Shown: positions 34,581 to 46,653 of the stretch, piece after piece | Layout: every line of letters begins with the position of its first letter | Numbering within the stretch: position 1 is the first letter of the stretch | Assembly: GCF_003144195.1 (NCBI RefSeq) | Contig: NW_020290069.1 | Location: forward strand, 1-64,000 | Direction of reading: 5' to 3' | Source of the DNA: Ceraceosorus guamensis | Lineage: Eukaryota > Basidiomycota > Exobasidiomycetes > Ceraceosorales > Ceraceosoraceae | Length of the DNA stretch: 64,000 nt | Translations under genes and position numbers: made by a program | The notes under the pieces: generated by a model | Told to the model about the DNA's origin: nothing | Database searches by the model: none | The model's input: the letters and a program-made list of their open reading frames with translations, nothing else

Positions 34581-36371
34581 TCAGACCGAAGAGATCCACC
34601 TTACGGCGCGATCAGCAGCCTCTTTGCGCTGAGAGGCAAAAGAGGGGGGCGGAAGCATGTGGAAAGCGTGCGGAGCTCCGGCAACGTCGAATCGGTCGTA
34701 GAACTTCTTGTCCGACACTTTGCCATTATTGCCCAGTCGGAAGCGCCTCTCGTGAATGTCAGAGTGGTCAAAGAGGATGTCGTTGGTGCTGCAAGGGGGA
34801 AAAAGCGCCACGCGCCCGTTGGCGCAACAATATCCCCCAACATGAAACAAACGGATGCGATCTGGGTCAGCTGCTGCGCCTCTCCCTCATTGGCATGTTC
34901 TCGCTGCTGGAATTTTGCTCGCAGCGACGCACCCGACGAATACAAAGGTGCGGCACCAATTTTCATAGATGGATGCTTCTGAGACTTGCTTCCCTTCTGC
35001 GCCATAGATTGATGAGGAGGGATAGGACGGGCTAAGATAGGTGCTCTGCAAAAGCTGTTTCCTTTCTGAGCTTCCCAGGTACTCCGGAACCAATTTGGCT
35101 CTAGCGTACGCATCTGCCACAGGACTCAACCAGTCCACGGCAGCGTTTTTCGCGGCAGATCCCTTTGGATCTCTGCAGAAAGGGGGGGGCCAATGGGCAC
35201 AAGGAGCTTAGCAAGATGTCACGATAGCGATGCATGAAGGCGATCGGACCCGGGCAATCTCAAAACACACTTTGCCAAAGCACCAGTCAAGTCTAGGTAT
35301 GGCTGCAGCGAGAACAAGGCTAATCACGTCAACACGGATCAAGTCATCGCAGAATGAGAGCAGACATGGACATGGGTGGCACAACTCACGCACGCAAGGA
35401 TGTTCGCACCAGGCAGGACATCCAGATTCTCTTTGAGGTACCGCGTCAAGGCGAGAGCCAGATGAGCACCCGCAGATTCCCCCATGAGAATGACGTTTTC
35501 AGGTCTGAAGTCCAGTTCTGCAGTGAGATAATTCCAACCTGCGAGCGCGTCGATCAAAGGAGCCGGCCATGGCGCTCTGTCTGATTTGCGGTACTCGATT
35601 GCCAGGATGCTCGATCCCGCACTGGCAGCGGCGCCCGCTCGCCGGCTTGCATCGAGGTAATCCAAAGTCAACGTGGAGTAGGCAGTCTTGCTGTTCGTCT
35701 CTGCTGTGCCGAGGAAATAGTAACCTCTTGAAACGGTTTGAGCGCGGCGGGGAAAATCGGGGACAAGCATAACGAGACACTTTAGCGCAAGGCCTTTCGA
35801 AAACTCTGGGGGCCACGTGCGCAAAGCTAGGTAGAGCTCACCCGTGGAGCCACAGCACCACTTTCTCTCCAGGTTGAGCACGCGACTGTTTCAGCTTGGA
35901 CGCGCGCTCGCCCGTCCAAAAGATTCCGACGGGCACAGGTTTGGCGAGGAGATCTCTGGAAGATTTGAATTTAGCGTCCGTTTGAGACTGTGCCACCTCA
36001 GCTGCATTGCGAGGTGCTTCGGTAGCTTCGGCAAGCACTCGAAGTGCGAACGCAATGTGACCCTTGAGGCGCTGCTCTTCGACACCTGCAATGACGTCGG
36101 GCATGGATCCGATGGACTGGAAACGTCTCGTACGCTCCGCGTCTGTCTGCTGGGACAAGTATTGCCCACGAACACCGCCGTTGACGGAGACCAAGACGTG
36201 AAGGACATGCTTTGAGAGGGAGAGCAGGATTGCCTCTTGAAATGCGTACCTGCGTTCGCCAGAGCGGCTGGCATTCGCAATGAGGTCAGCAGGCAACCGA
36301 AAGAAGCCAACGCTGATGAAATAGTAGACCTGGTAGCAGAACTTGTATAGGCTCAAGAAAGGGTTTGCCAT
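34581..36371 (-). CDS. Alpha/beta hydrolase, hormone-sensitive-lipase-like (fold 3)
   Basis: A 448-residue predicted carboxylester or thioester hydrolase; exons 36371-35842, 35726-35390, 35302-35271, 35172-34933 and 34788-34581, summing to a multiple of three. A hydrophobic N-terminal segment (FCYQVYYFISVGFF) suggests membrane association. The oxyanion motif is rebuilt across the first intron as LWLHG-GYYFLG. Nucleophile: MGESAG (Ser about residue 260). The third exon is only 32 nt and gives PYLDLTGALAK, the usual loop after the nucleophile. The acid is in TNDILFDHSD, and the His in APHAFHMLP near residue 430. All catalytic residues are present, so it looks active. Position between the two megasynthases makes a release or tailoring role plausible, but its relatives include steryl and xenobiotic esterases. 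Confidence 0.88.
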
Positions 36372-37966
36372 GTTGGATAGAGGAGTGTGTGGGGGGGGAA
36401 GGGGCAGGGCAACAGGCGAGGGCTAGGAAGGGATGTATGTAGAAAGAATGGTGAATACAATCACAATGACGAGTGCGAGCGCGTGTTTTCTTTGCCGCAT
36501 GCGATGGAACGTGGAGGACTTGTGGTAAGTTTGAGGTATTGATTTGCGCAGGCGCAGGCTATTTATGAGCGCGGTCAGGTCATGTGTTCGCTGGCGCTGG
36601 GTCGACCATCTCGAGAGCCATGCGTCTCTAAGCTTTAGTCTAACGGCCTTGGACAGTCGTGAGACGTGAGACAACAGCGATGTGGTAATGTTCACTCACA
36701 CTCACACCCACACTCACACTCACACTCACACTCACACTCACACCCACACCACTCACGACTTGTTGTAGCAAAGCTCGCCTTCATCGACGCAGACCCTTTT
36801 CCCTCGCCATGCAGCGCAACCTCGATCCCCTTTACCATCCATCGCATGAGCAGAATAGCGGCCAGAATCAAGTGATTTGAAGATTGTGAATGCTGCTGCA
36901 GTCATGCATATATGTGTATATATATATATATAGCAGCCAGCATGCAGCACATGCAGGTCACATAATATCATGCACCAAAGCTTGCTTGCATGCTTGCTTC
37001 GCATCAAATAAATCGAGAATCACCGAATCTTCGCTCCATCGCGACCTTCGAGTGCGTGCGTCGTCGGTCGATGATGCATGCATGGCTGCCGGTGATGTGT
37101 AGCGCGCGCGGCCCTATACGCCCGACCGCGTCTGCTGCAAGTGCTGCATGTACAGCCAGCAGCATGCAGCGAGCGAGCCAGCAGGCATTAATTGCTGCTG
37201 CTCGGCGGCACCATGCAGCGAGTAGTACAGTAGTATATAGTGCGCGCGCGTCGTCGCTGCAGCATCCGCATGGCTCATGCATGCATGGCTCCTACGCAGG
37301 GGAGACAATTAAAGCTGCATGCATGCATGCATCGGCGACACATCTATAAATGAGTCAAGAGTCAAGCGTAGTGTAGAGATCGAGTAGGAAGTCAGAGTGA
37401 TATATGTGAGTCAGAGTGGTGCTGGTTGATCCATGCGCACACATTCGTGGTCGGCAGAGGCAATCAAGTGCCGTATAACGGGAAGCGTCAATCAAAACCT
37501 GCACACTCGTAAATGCTGGGCGCAATTGAAACAAGCTTAGACCGCAACAAGCCTTAGCGTCTCCATACGAGGCTTTGCCGCTCGCTCCACTCGACTGGAA
37601 TCAAGAATCACACAATCATTCACGATTGAGCGCATCAGCAGGTCCAGGATGCAACATGAATCACGAATACAATCCAGGAAACTGAGTCGTGCGTATGCTC
37701 ACCTAGGTGCTCGTAGCCCCATTAATATTCCCCCTTACCATTCACGTTCCTAATGTCGACATTCCTTCTTCATTGTGAATCATTCCACGGCAATCCTTTC
37801 CAGCTCGCAAACAATAGAGCGTGAGTCTGAATCTTGATTCATCATGCGAACGCCTACGCCCGGATTGCGATCGATCGTGCATTCCCATTGACTACATTCA
37901 ATCTCTGCACTCACCACTGTGACTGTTCCGACAGCAGGCGCCACTCTGGCGTCACCCCAAAGCCGC
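36372..37966. other. Divergent promoter region between hydrolase and reductase-hydrolase genes
   Basis: About 1.6 kb, no supported gene. Contains the CACTCA hexamer array, a TATATATATATA run (about 36919-36932), several ATGCATGC words (37078, 37276, 37318-37332) and GAATCACGAAT/GAATCACA words near 37605-37660. Divergent layout suggests shared control of the two flanking genes. Confidence 0.55.
36692..36755. repeat. Hexamer microsatellite (CACTCA/CACCCA)
   Basis: About ten units of CACTCA with interspersed CACCCA, in the intergenic region upstream of the alpha/beta hydrolase. Confidence 0.85.
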
Positions 37967-40934
37967 ATGAAATCCAGGGTGGGCGGACAGCGTATCACGC
38001 TGGCTAAGCGTGAAGCGAGGAACGGTCAAAGTGATGACGACAGCGGAAGACAACTCGCCTCGCTCTTCACCTTGGAATCATTCGATATCGATGCCTTTCC
38101 AACATCGTTGAAAAAAGGAGAGATCCGATGTCGCATCCTCTGTCTCAATATCGAACCGGCGCTTCGTGCTTGGCTAACCACCGCTGCCGTGGCATACGCC
38201 GATGCTGTGCGCGTCGGTGATGTGATACGCTCAGCGGGTGTCGCTCTGGTCACAGAGTCCCGCTGTCCAAAATTTCGTGCCGGAGATCACGTGTACGGCT
38301 TGGTAGGCTGGCAAAGTCATGCCATCTTCCAAGTCGCATCCCACGGCCAACATCTGATCCTCTGCGACACGAGAATACAGCGCCAGGTGCAGAACTACGA
38401 GGAGGCACTAGCGGTGTGGAGCAGCATCTTGTCCCACACGGGTCTCACGGCATACTTGGGTCTCGTAGACTTCGGTCGCATACAAAGAGGTCATCGAGTA
38501 CTCATCACCAACGCTGCAGGCGGCGTAGGAACCATTGCTGTTCAGATAGCCAAGCTCAAAGGCGCTCATGTGGTCGCCACCGCGGGGTCTGACGCCAAAA
38601 TCAAGTGGCTAAAGGATGTGCTTGGAGTGGATGTCGCGTTGGACTACAGGACCGTCTCTAATCCCGACCTTCGGCGCGCCTTCAATCCGGGTCTTGACAT
38701 TATTCTCGATAATGTGATTCATCCCCCCTTCACGCTCCGAGACCTTTCTGCTTTTGTTTTCGGATGACAGGCTCATCCGTCGACTCTTTTTGCCCTTCCA
38801 CTGCACAGGCTGGAGGACGCGTGCTTGATCAAGCACTGCTGGCACTGTCGCCAGGCGCACGCGTGGCGCTCAGTGGGTTCATGACGGGTGAGCAGAGCCG
38901 AATCGCATTCGCCACATGCATGCAGCGTACCGCGTCTGATACCACGAGCGATTCTTGCCGTGCACATCTGTGGTGATGAACAGCTTACAAGTCTACTGAG
39001 CCTCGCGGACTCACAAACATGTATCGCGTGATCGAGACTGGCTCAACAGTGCAGGGTCTCTTGGTGACGGGCGAAATCATGGAATCTCATACCAAAGCCA
39101 AGGAGGATCTCTACGAGTGGTTCAGACAGGGAGCTTTGCGTCCCATCGTCAACGTGAGGAGAGGGCTCGAGCAATGCCCATTGTGCTTCCAAAGCTTATT
39201 TGAGGTGAGGAAGCTGGACTGGATTGCTTAGCCGCGTCGCTCTCTGCCCATCTACCGCTATTGCTGCTGCTCACTTGGACTCGCTGTTGCTCCAGAGTGG
39301 ACGCGAAAGCGTGGGAAAGTCCATTGTGCTGCTGGACGACGCGTCTGACTCTCTGCCTGGGCACCCGGCTCCATGGTCTGCAGCGAGCCCGATCAACAAA
39401 CGCCCAGCTCGAGATGGCGTCCAAGATGGCGTCCAAGAAACAGTCATCACTAACTCTCGAGGGCGATCCATTCATCTTCTTACGAGGATGATTCCAAGCA
39501 TAGCTTCGCGAGGTGGGCGTCAAACAATTGTGCTGTTCATCCACGGTACAGGCCTGCCAAAGGAGCTGTGGCTACACGTCATCAATCGTCTGTCTGAGAA
39601 CGTGGTGGCGACACCGAACGCGCAAGGGCAAAACGATGTCGCGTGTGTTTGTTTCGACATGTCTCGGATGGGTGAGAGCGATCGGCTCAATCGCCAGGAT
39701 GGTCGATCGATAGAAGAGGGACGTGAGTAGTGGGGCTCTGGCTACCGGAATCAGGGCCGCAGGTACAGCCTGCTTCGCAATCTTGCATTCACAAGCACTC
39801 ACTCCAAGTGCTCACTCCTGCGCTCGGATCACTCAATAGGGATACACGAAATCTGGCAAGCAGACATCATCGATGTGGTGCATGATATTGCATCGAGGTC
39901 GTCTGAAACATGCGACTTCATTTTGGTGGGGCACTCTGCCGGAAGCTCAGCGGTGTACGTTGCCCCATGCTTTGTTTCGCAGGCATACCAGACCGCGCTG
40001 AATGTATACGCGCCTCGGCCTGTCTCGGTATCAGGTTAGAATCCGCGATCAAGTTGACCGACAGCAACGTCAAAGTCCTCGGCGTCGTTGCGATCGATCC
40101 TACAGCGCTGGCAGCCGCGAGCAGCCCGGCAGCAAGTGCGGAGCCGCGTTACGTCAAGGCGCTGAAGAGCTCGACGGCTCGAAGAAGGGAAGATTTTTCT
40201 TCTGCCGACATCGCTCGAAAAGCATACAAATCTATGCCGCTCTTTAGGCATTGGAAGGATTCGCAGCTCGAGATTCTGATTCAGTTCGCTTTCACTCGGC
40301 AAGCCGATGGGTCTTTGCAGAGTAAAACAAGCAGAGAGACAGAGATGGTGAGAGATATTGATAGAAAAAGAGTCAGCACAGCTGTTGGAACAGTGATCAG
40401 ACGTTAGAGACACCAATTCTTGAACCTCAGCGCAGCACTGACAGAGCTCCTTCCCAACGCGGTGCGATCCGAATTGATGGTGCGCGCACACAGGACGTCT
40501 ACGAGAATTGGAGCAAGGCCTTTCCTGTCCTTTCTGACCGCTTCCGAGCTTTCCCATGCCCACTGTTGCTGATCAGCGCCACACAATCGGACATCTTTCC
40601 GCATGCTCTAGCTTGCCTTGCTGCCAATCAACCGAGCGCTGTTGACGTTTATCTGCAGACTATCGATGCGGATCATTTGGTCAGTCCCTGTTCTGCTCTG
40701 GTCTACCTTTGTAGGCTGCGTGCCTTGAGCCCGAGTCATCACCGCGACTCAAGTCTTTCTGCTACTTTGCCGGTCACAGGTCATCGGCAGCCATCCAGAC
40801 GAGTTGGGTGAGTGAACCTTTTGGAATATTTTCTCACCCCTACTCTCTCTCTCTCCCACGTTGACGCTCACCATCGCATCTTTGCTGCTGGTCACTCAGC
40901 CGATCACATCTATCATTTTATGCAAAAGCTCTGA
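37967..40934 (+). CDS. Fused NADP-dependent medium-chain reductase and alpha/beta hydrolase
   Basis: A 737-residue two-domain protein from nine exons (37967-38713, 38809-38887, 38984-39204, 39296-39722, 39840-39954, 40035-40347, 40431-40679, 40780-40807, 40900-40934), all in phase. Residues 1 to about 340 match the leukotriene-B4 12-hydroxydehydrogenase/CurA branch of medium-chain reductases: LNIEPALRAWL, GDHVYGLVGWQSHA, TGLTAYLGLVDFG, cofactor loop TNAAGGVGTIAVQIAKLKG, and YKSTEPRGLTNMYRVI near the end, closing with SGRESVGKSIVLL. These enzymes reduce alpha,beta-unsaturated carbonyls with NADPH. The C-terminal half is an alpha/beta hydrolase: VLFIHGTGLPKE, nucleophile VGHSAGSSAV (about residue 526), CPLLLISATQSD and a late GSHPDELADH with the probable catalytic His. 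No break separates the halves. In the cluster it could serve as trans enoyl reductase plus releasing hydrolase. Confidence 0.88.
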
Positions 40935-40996
40935 AACGCAAGCGAACCCGACGTACAAGAGGTGGCATAGCGTTACACCATTCACAGGTCGAAACA

Positions 40997-43900
40997 CTAG
41001 CACGGCAAGTCTCCAGCATGAGCAGCAGCCCGGGGCCTGGGCCAGTGGGAACGATTGTCGAAGCGACTGTTAGGAAGGTTGAAGGCACACGAACATTGTG
41101 CTGAAGCGAGCATCTGCCAATTGATGTCATGACCTGCCATGTAAACTTCAGCCAGAGTGTCCAAATCCTCATCCCGAGAAGTCGGGGCAGGGATTGGAGA
41201 AGTATGCCTTGGCGCAGAATTGGCGCTCGCATCCTTTTCGGAATCGTGATGACCAAGCACGATCATCGTTTTGTGAGCATTCTGATGACTCGTCGACGTT
41301 TTGAATGGATGCCAAACTTGCCCAGCAAAATGCCTTTGCCAGTACTGCGCTCCTAGACGCTGACCCTCGGCGATTGGATGGGTTGTAGCAGATGCAAAGG
41401 AAAAACGATCTCTTCTGGCAGCAGGAAAGAGATCTTGCGCATGCTTGTTTTGCCACATCGAGAGCGCAGACGAGGGCAGGCAGATGCCGACTTCTGGCCA
41501 AAAATGATCCACGATCCTAAAGGCGTCGGTCGGCAGCTTCTTTTTCATCTGTTCGATGGACCGCGTGCTCCCTCGAACCAAAACGTAATCAGTGCTTTGG
41601 GAGATGAGCCGGCTGCCGGCGAGAGAACACCACAGTTTGAGCGTGGAGATATCGAAATCTCCAACCACTTTCAATGTGCACGAATCCTGCGCTTGATGAC
41701 CTTGGCACTCGGCCCAAACAAGCGCGACCAGCTCTTCAGCTGCTGCGCGACTGATGAGACCGGCATGTACCGCGGCTGCTACCCCTCCAAAACCCTCACC
41801 GTGCAACAGGATGGGGCTGTGAGGCAAGAGCTCGCACCACCGCTCCGCGTCGGCAAGCAGCTGTAGCACGTATCGGTTTGGATCCACAGTGAGCTCGGAC
41901 ATCGGCAGCATGCACAAGCTTAACCTATCTGTTGTCGAAATAGCAGGTGTGGGAGTTTCTTGAGAAACAGCACGAGAGGCTGCGTCGATGGCTTCCGCGA
42001 ATGTGGCACATGCCACAGCGAAACGTCGATGATGATGATCTCGTCGAGTCTGAAGAGTAAAGCACACGTCTTGGAACGAAGCGGGAGATAAATCGGCCCG
42101 CGTGATGCCATCCAAGAGTTTTGCTTCTGTCCACGCTCGTAAAGTGTTTTTAAGAGCATTATGGCTCTTAGCAGAAAGCACGAAGAGAGCTTTTTGCGAG
42201 CTCAAGCCCTCGTGCGGGTCCGCATGACGATGACGAGACCGCTCCAAACTTTGTTCCGCAGCAGCAGCGCTACCCTGGATGGCCAGCTGTGCATTTGTCC
42301 CGGTCAGTCCAAAAGAGTTGACCAAGACAATGTGCTGTGCTGACCGAGGTAGAGGAACAGCACGGTGTTGTGCGAACGTCAGATTTTGAGTTTGAAGCTG
42401 AACAAGTGGATCAGTGTGACCAAGGGCTGGCCAAGCACCATGTTGCAAGCTCAAAAGGGCTTGCATGACACCTGTGTACGTGCCACGATGCGTCAGCATC
42501 GTCTACCGTTATAAACTTTGTCACGCGCCAAGGCGTCCTGCTCTATCACCCACCAAATATCCCCGCAGCTTCCTGAGTGTGCCCAAGTCTTGACTTGGAC
42601 GCTCCCAGGAGTAGTGGGTGGGCACGATTGCCACGAGAGAAAACTTCTGAAAGGCTATGAAGCTCTGGAGTTAAGAGATTCTCCATCTTAGCGAGTGACA
42701 GATCATGCTGCATCGGTCCTTATCAAATTGCAACTCACCCATTCCATCACCGATAATGGTTCCCGTACCGTGAGCTGAGCGATAAGGGGGCCTTCTTTAG
42801 AAAAGCGACATGCAGGCAACACCGAATTGAACAAAGATCGCGGAGACTCACTCTCAACCGCAGTAATGTCCCCCGGGTGTACGTCCATGCTCCGGAGATT
42901 CATCCGGGTGAGTTGCTCCTGCATTTTGAGGCAAATGATATTTACTCGCTAGTCCTCACAGCAGATCCGATCTCATGCACATGGAATGAGACTTGGACTC
43001 ACCTGGCATTCAGCACTGGGTGTTCCCATGCCAGCAGTAGCTCCATCGTGTCGAACAGCCGAAGCAGCGATCGAGCCGAGGATGTGCAAGTCATGTTCTC
43101 GAGCATACTTCTGGGCGACTAAGACGATCATGCCGACTCCTTCGGAGGGACTGAAGCCGTCCGCTCGCTGTGAAAAGGAGAGACAAGCTCCGGCTTTCGA
43201 GAGTAGACCACATTGTTCCAAGGCCAGCAGTCCTCCTGGCCACACATCGATTGCGGCTGCGCCGACAAGAGCTACGTCACATTCGCCCTGCAAAATCGCA
43301 TTGCGCGCTTGCAATGTTTTAAACAAGATGGTCAGGTGATTTTCATTCATCATGAAGCCGACCGACGTAGCTCTCTTACCTTGGTGTAAAGCCACAGCAG
43401 AGCTTGAACATGCGGTTTGGGTCATCACAGCAGGACCACGAAGATCGAAAAAGTGGCTGATATGACCAGCACACGCCGAATCTGCCATATTTGCAGCGTA
43501 ATTTCGATCCCACACGGACTCGGGCTTTCCTGTCATTTCGCCAAGCAGAGACTTGAAACCGCTGGGTTCTTGAGCGCTCATCCAGACGCCTACATCGGCT
43601 CCTCGAAGATCTTCTGGCTTCATGTTTGCATTTTCTAGTGCCTCCAAAGCGCAACGAAGCAGTAGACGATTTGCGGGTGGCGTGCGGTCAGTCTCTGCTG
43701 CAGGCATGCCAAATTGCCAAGAATCAAAGTGAGTGCATAGCTCATTTCTCAACCAATGTGCACGATGAAGCTTGGAGGACAGCTCGACACAATCCAGAGA
43801 AGTGTTGCTCCATCGTTCCTGTGGTCGCTTTTCGGCTTCTGAGCTTGCCCTGCCGTTCAGAAGACGATCCCAGAGCTGGTCGATCGTGTCGATGCCCCCC

Positions 43901-46653
43901 GGCAGTCGACAGGACATGCCGCAGATCATCACGCGCTGGACATTTCTTCCGTCAGAGATCTTTGCAGAGGTGCGCACAGGCGAATGGGTATCGGTCGGCT
44001 TGCTGATCATCTTTTCGATCACTCCACATAGCTCTTCTAGAGTCCGGCAGGCGTAGATGGTGCCCGGTTGCACGGTGATGTCCAATTGCTCCAACACTAA
44101 AGCGGCCATTTTGCGAGCACTCAAAGAATTGAGTCCCAGCGCTGACAATGGCGTGGTCGCGAGATTAGAGGAAGAGCTAGCTGAATCTAGCTCTGGATTT
44201 AATCCAAACGTGACGCTAGCAATCCTGTGGAGCGTCTGGCGGACGTAATTCTGTCCCTCCGACTTTCGATGCCTCGATTCGATGGCTGTGGGTAGGGATG
44301 CCTTGGCACGGACTTGAAGCTGACCAGCGAACGTCTTCCATACCATTTTTCGCCAAATGCTTCGTTTAGGCGTCAGCGGGACACTCTCGCCAGAGGGAAG
44401 AATGATGATGTTCGCAGGCGGGATGCGAGCTTCGGGAGAGAAGTTCTGATTAGCCGCCAGAAGTGCTTGGATCGCTCTACCATGAGCAGCAACGCGACAC
44501 GTTTGATCCTCCATCTCCATGATTGCGAACAAGGCTGAGCTCGGTCCACCTGCAGCGTACCCGTCTTCTTCTCGAGGCATGGCATCCCCTACGACGCACG
44601 CTCGTCTGACGCCTCTTTGTGCGCTCAAAATGTGTTCCCAATCAATCGCAGAGACTTTTTCGCCACCCTGCAACACGATCAAGTCGTCGTTGCGACAAAC
44701 ATACGCGAATCGCTCCTCCCCGTCTGTCTCCCACGCGACTCTGCAGCAAATGTCACCAGTGCGGTACTCGACCAAGCCAGCGTTCCCATCGGAAGGCGCG
44801 CGCACCAAGCGCAGGCTGCTCGTAGGGCGATTGAGGTAGCCAGTGGCGCCGAGAGAGCGACTGGAGCCGATGAGAACCAGCTCTCCACTGCTTTCGTCGA
44901 GATGAGCGGAAAGACCCTTTCGGATTTTCACAGCTCGAATCACGCGAAGGCTTTCTTGCGATACGCTCGCAATGTCGCTTTGAAGCTGGCGGGCGATTTG
45001 TGGAAATTCTTGGGCAGCTTCGGCCAGGTTTCGACCGCTGCCCCAATATCCAGAAGCCTCGGTCGACCCTGGACCATCAATGAGGTGAATGCGTTGGTGC
45101 ATTGCCCAAGCAATGTGATGCACGCCGAGAGGGGCGCCAGCAGAAAGGATCTTGACTCTGCGCTGGGCCAAGAAAGCGGTGAGGCTCGGGTCAGCCGCCA
45201 CATCATCCACGATCATGGGAGTAGCTTCCAAAAGCGACGCTTGCGATTGACGGAGTCTGAGCGCGATTGCGTCGCTGAGCGAAAGATCTGGCACATTAGC
45301 TATCCCATCTGCAGGTGCGGCAAAGACGTAAGAGCCAAGCGATGCGCCGGTCCAAGATAACAATGTCGAGCATAATCTGCGAATCGTACGACCGTCAGGA
45401 CGAGACGCGAGTCAGTCTTTTGTTGCGCAGCGTGTGAGCAGCCCTCGAAGCGGATCTGCATGCTACGCACCCCATGGCGTGGGACAAGGGAGCCCAAGCT
45501 ACAATGCTGTGGCGACCAGGCTGAGTGCCCAGCTCGAATGCTTCTGCTTGAGCAGCTGTGGAGTCCGTCAAAGCGCCGTGAGGAATAGAAGCACATTTCA
45601 AAGACCGAGCAGTCACAGCCGCAGAAGTGAAAAGGTATACAGCTGTGGAGTCCATACTGGCTGCTTCTCCCGGCGCCGTGGCTTCTTGTCCAAGCTGATC
45701 AGCGTCCTCTCTTCGCCTTTTCATCAAATCGTCCGCCGCTCGAGTGGCAAGCTGGGAGAACCAGCTGGACGGCGCGTCGGAGATTGGCTACAACAGGAAC
45801 ATCCATGTTGACGAAGGGGATAAACGTTTGGGGAATTTAGCGAGGACACCACCATGAGCAATCACGGGAGGGGAGTAAGCGGGGTGGGGGTGGGAGGGGG
45901 AGAATGCGAATGACATGCGGGAGGAAAAGGAACGACAACACCTTCGGGCGATAGACGTGAGTCGGTAGCGCAGCAGATACTCACCGTCTGAAGTGCTTGA
46001 GTGTACAGCTCGTTGAAGGACACGGCCGTCTCCTTGAGAGCCTCGGACAAGCGTGGTCGGACATCAGAAGAAACGATGATGAGGTCTGCTTGTACCACCT
46101 CTATCATACCTGCCATAACTTCGTGGGTGGTGTTGTGCGGTACGGGGGCAAATATCGCACCCGCAAACGTCACGCTAGCAAAGCTCTGGTGTTGAACATC
46201 GTGCAGGAGAGGCATCAGCCACGGTCAGGAGACAAAAATTTGCGTGGGATGTTCGTCAGGGCGAGGTGGGTACGCTCTGTGAAAACAGGCGCACAGAAGA
46301 AGGGTCGTGAAGCATTGTTTTCTTTTCACTCTGCAACTCACCACGACGACCGCTGGTGAGTTCGGAGCGATGATGGCAACGACACGCGGGTTGTATTTCT
46401 TGGAGATGTAAGTGCCAACATGCTGAGCGAGCCGCGCGATTTGTTCGTATGTAATGTCCACGAAAGTGGCCTCCGAAGGATCCAACGCTCTGCTAGTTGG
46501 CCATCTGCAGAATGGGGTATCTGGCGCCAGTTGCGCCGCCGTTTGAAAGAATTGGGTCAGGTTTTTCGGGGCTGGAGAGATTCGCGACCTGCTTGACGTG
46601 GCGGTTGCGCCTGCGCTTGCGCTCTCATCTGAAGCGATTTTGACTTCCATCAT
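40997..46653 (-). CDS. Hybrid megasynthase: adenylation-carrier-KS-AT (AT lacks catalytic Ser)
   Basis: A 1630-residue protein from eight exons (46653-46342, 46185-45985, 45787-45471, 45376-43003, 42918-42852, 42774-42739, 42664-42554, 42471-40997). The adenylation domain resembles those of fungal NRPS-like enzymes: PRVVAIIAPNS, GSTEASG, YRTGD, RNDDLIVLQGGEKV and the late Lys in PLTPKRSIWRK. Its P-loop is unusual (LFTSAAVTARSLK). Carrier: LGLNSL, Ser about residue 692. KS: Cys in QTACSSS; THGTGTIIGDGME assembled over three exons; GHTQEAAG; NSFGLTGTNAQ. The AT region keeps the fold pattern, but GHSxG is HGEGFGG, so the nucleophile Ser and its His are gone. The protein ends just after the post-AT linker (RFDNRSHWP) with no further carrier or release domain. 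It probably activates a carboxylic acid starter and passes it to its KS; extender supply must come from elsewhere. Confidence 0.9.

Noticed and set aside
40997-46653. Hybrid synthase as a decayed pseudogene
   Set aside because: All eight exons stay in frame with good splice sites, and the KS triad and carrier Ser are intact. Only the AT motif and the A3 loop deviate.
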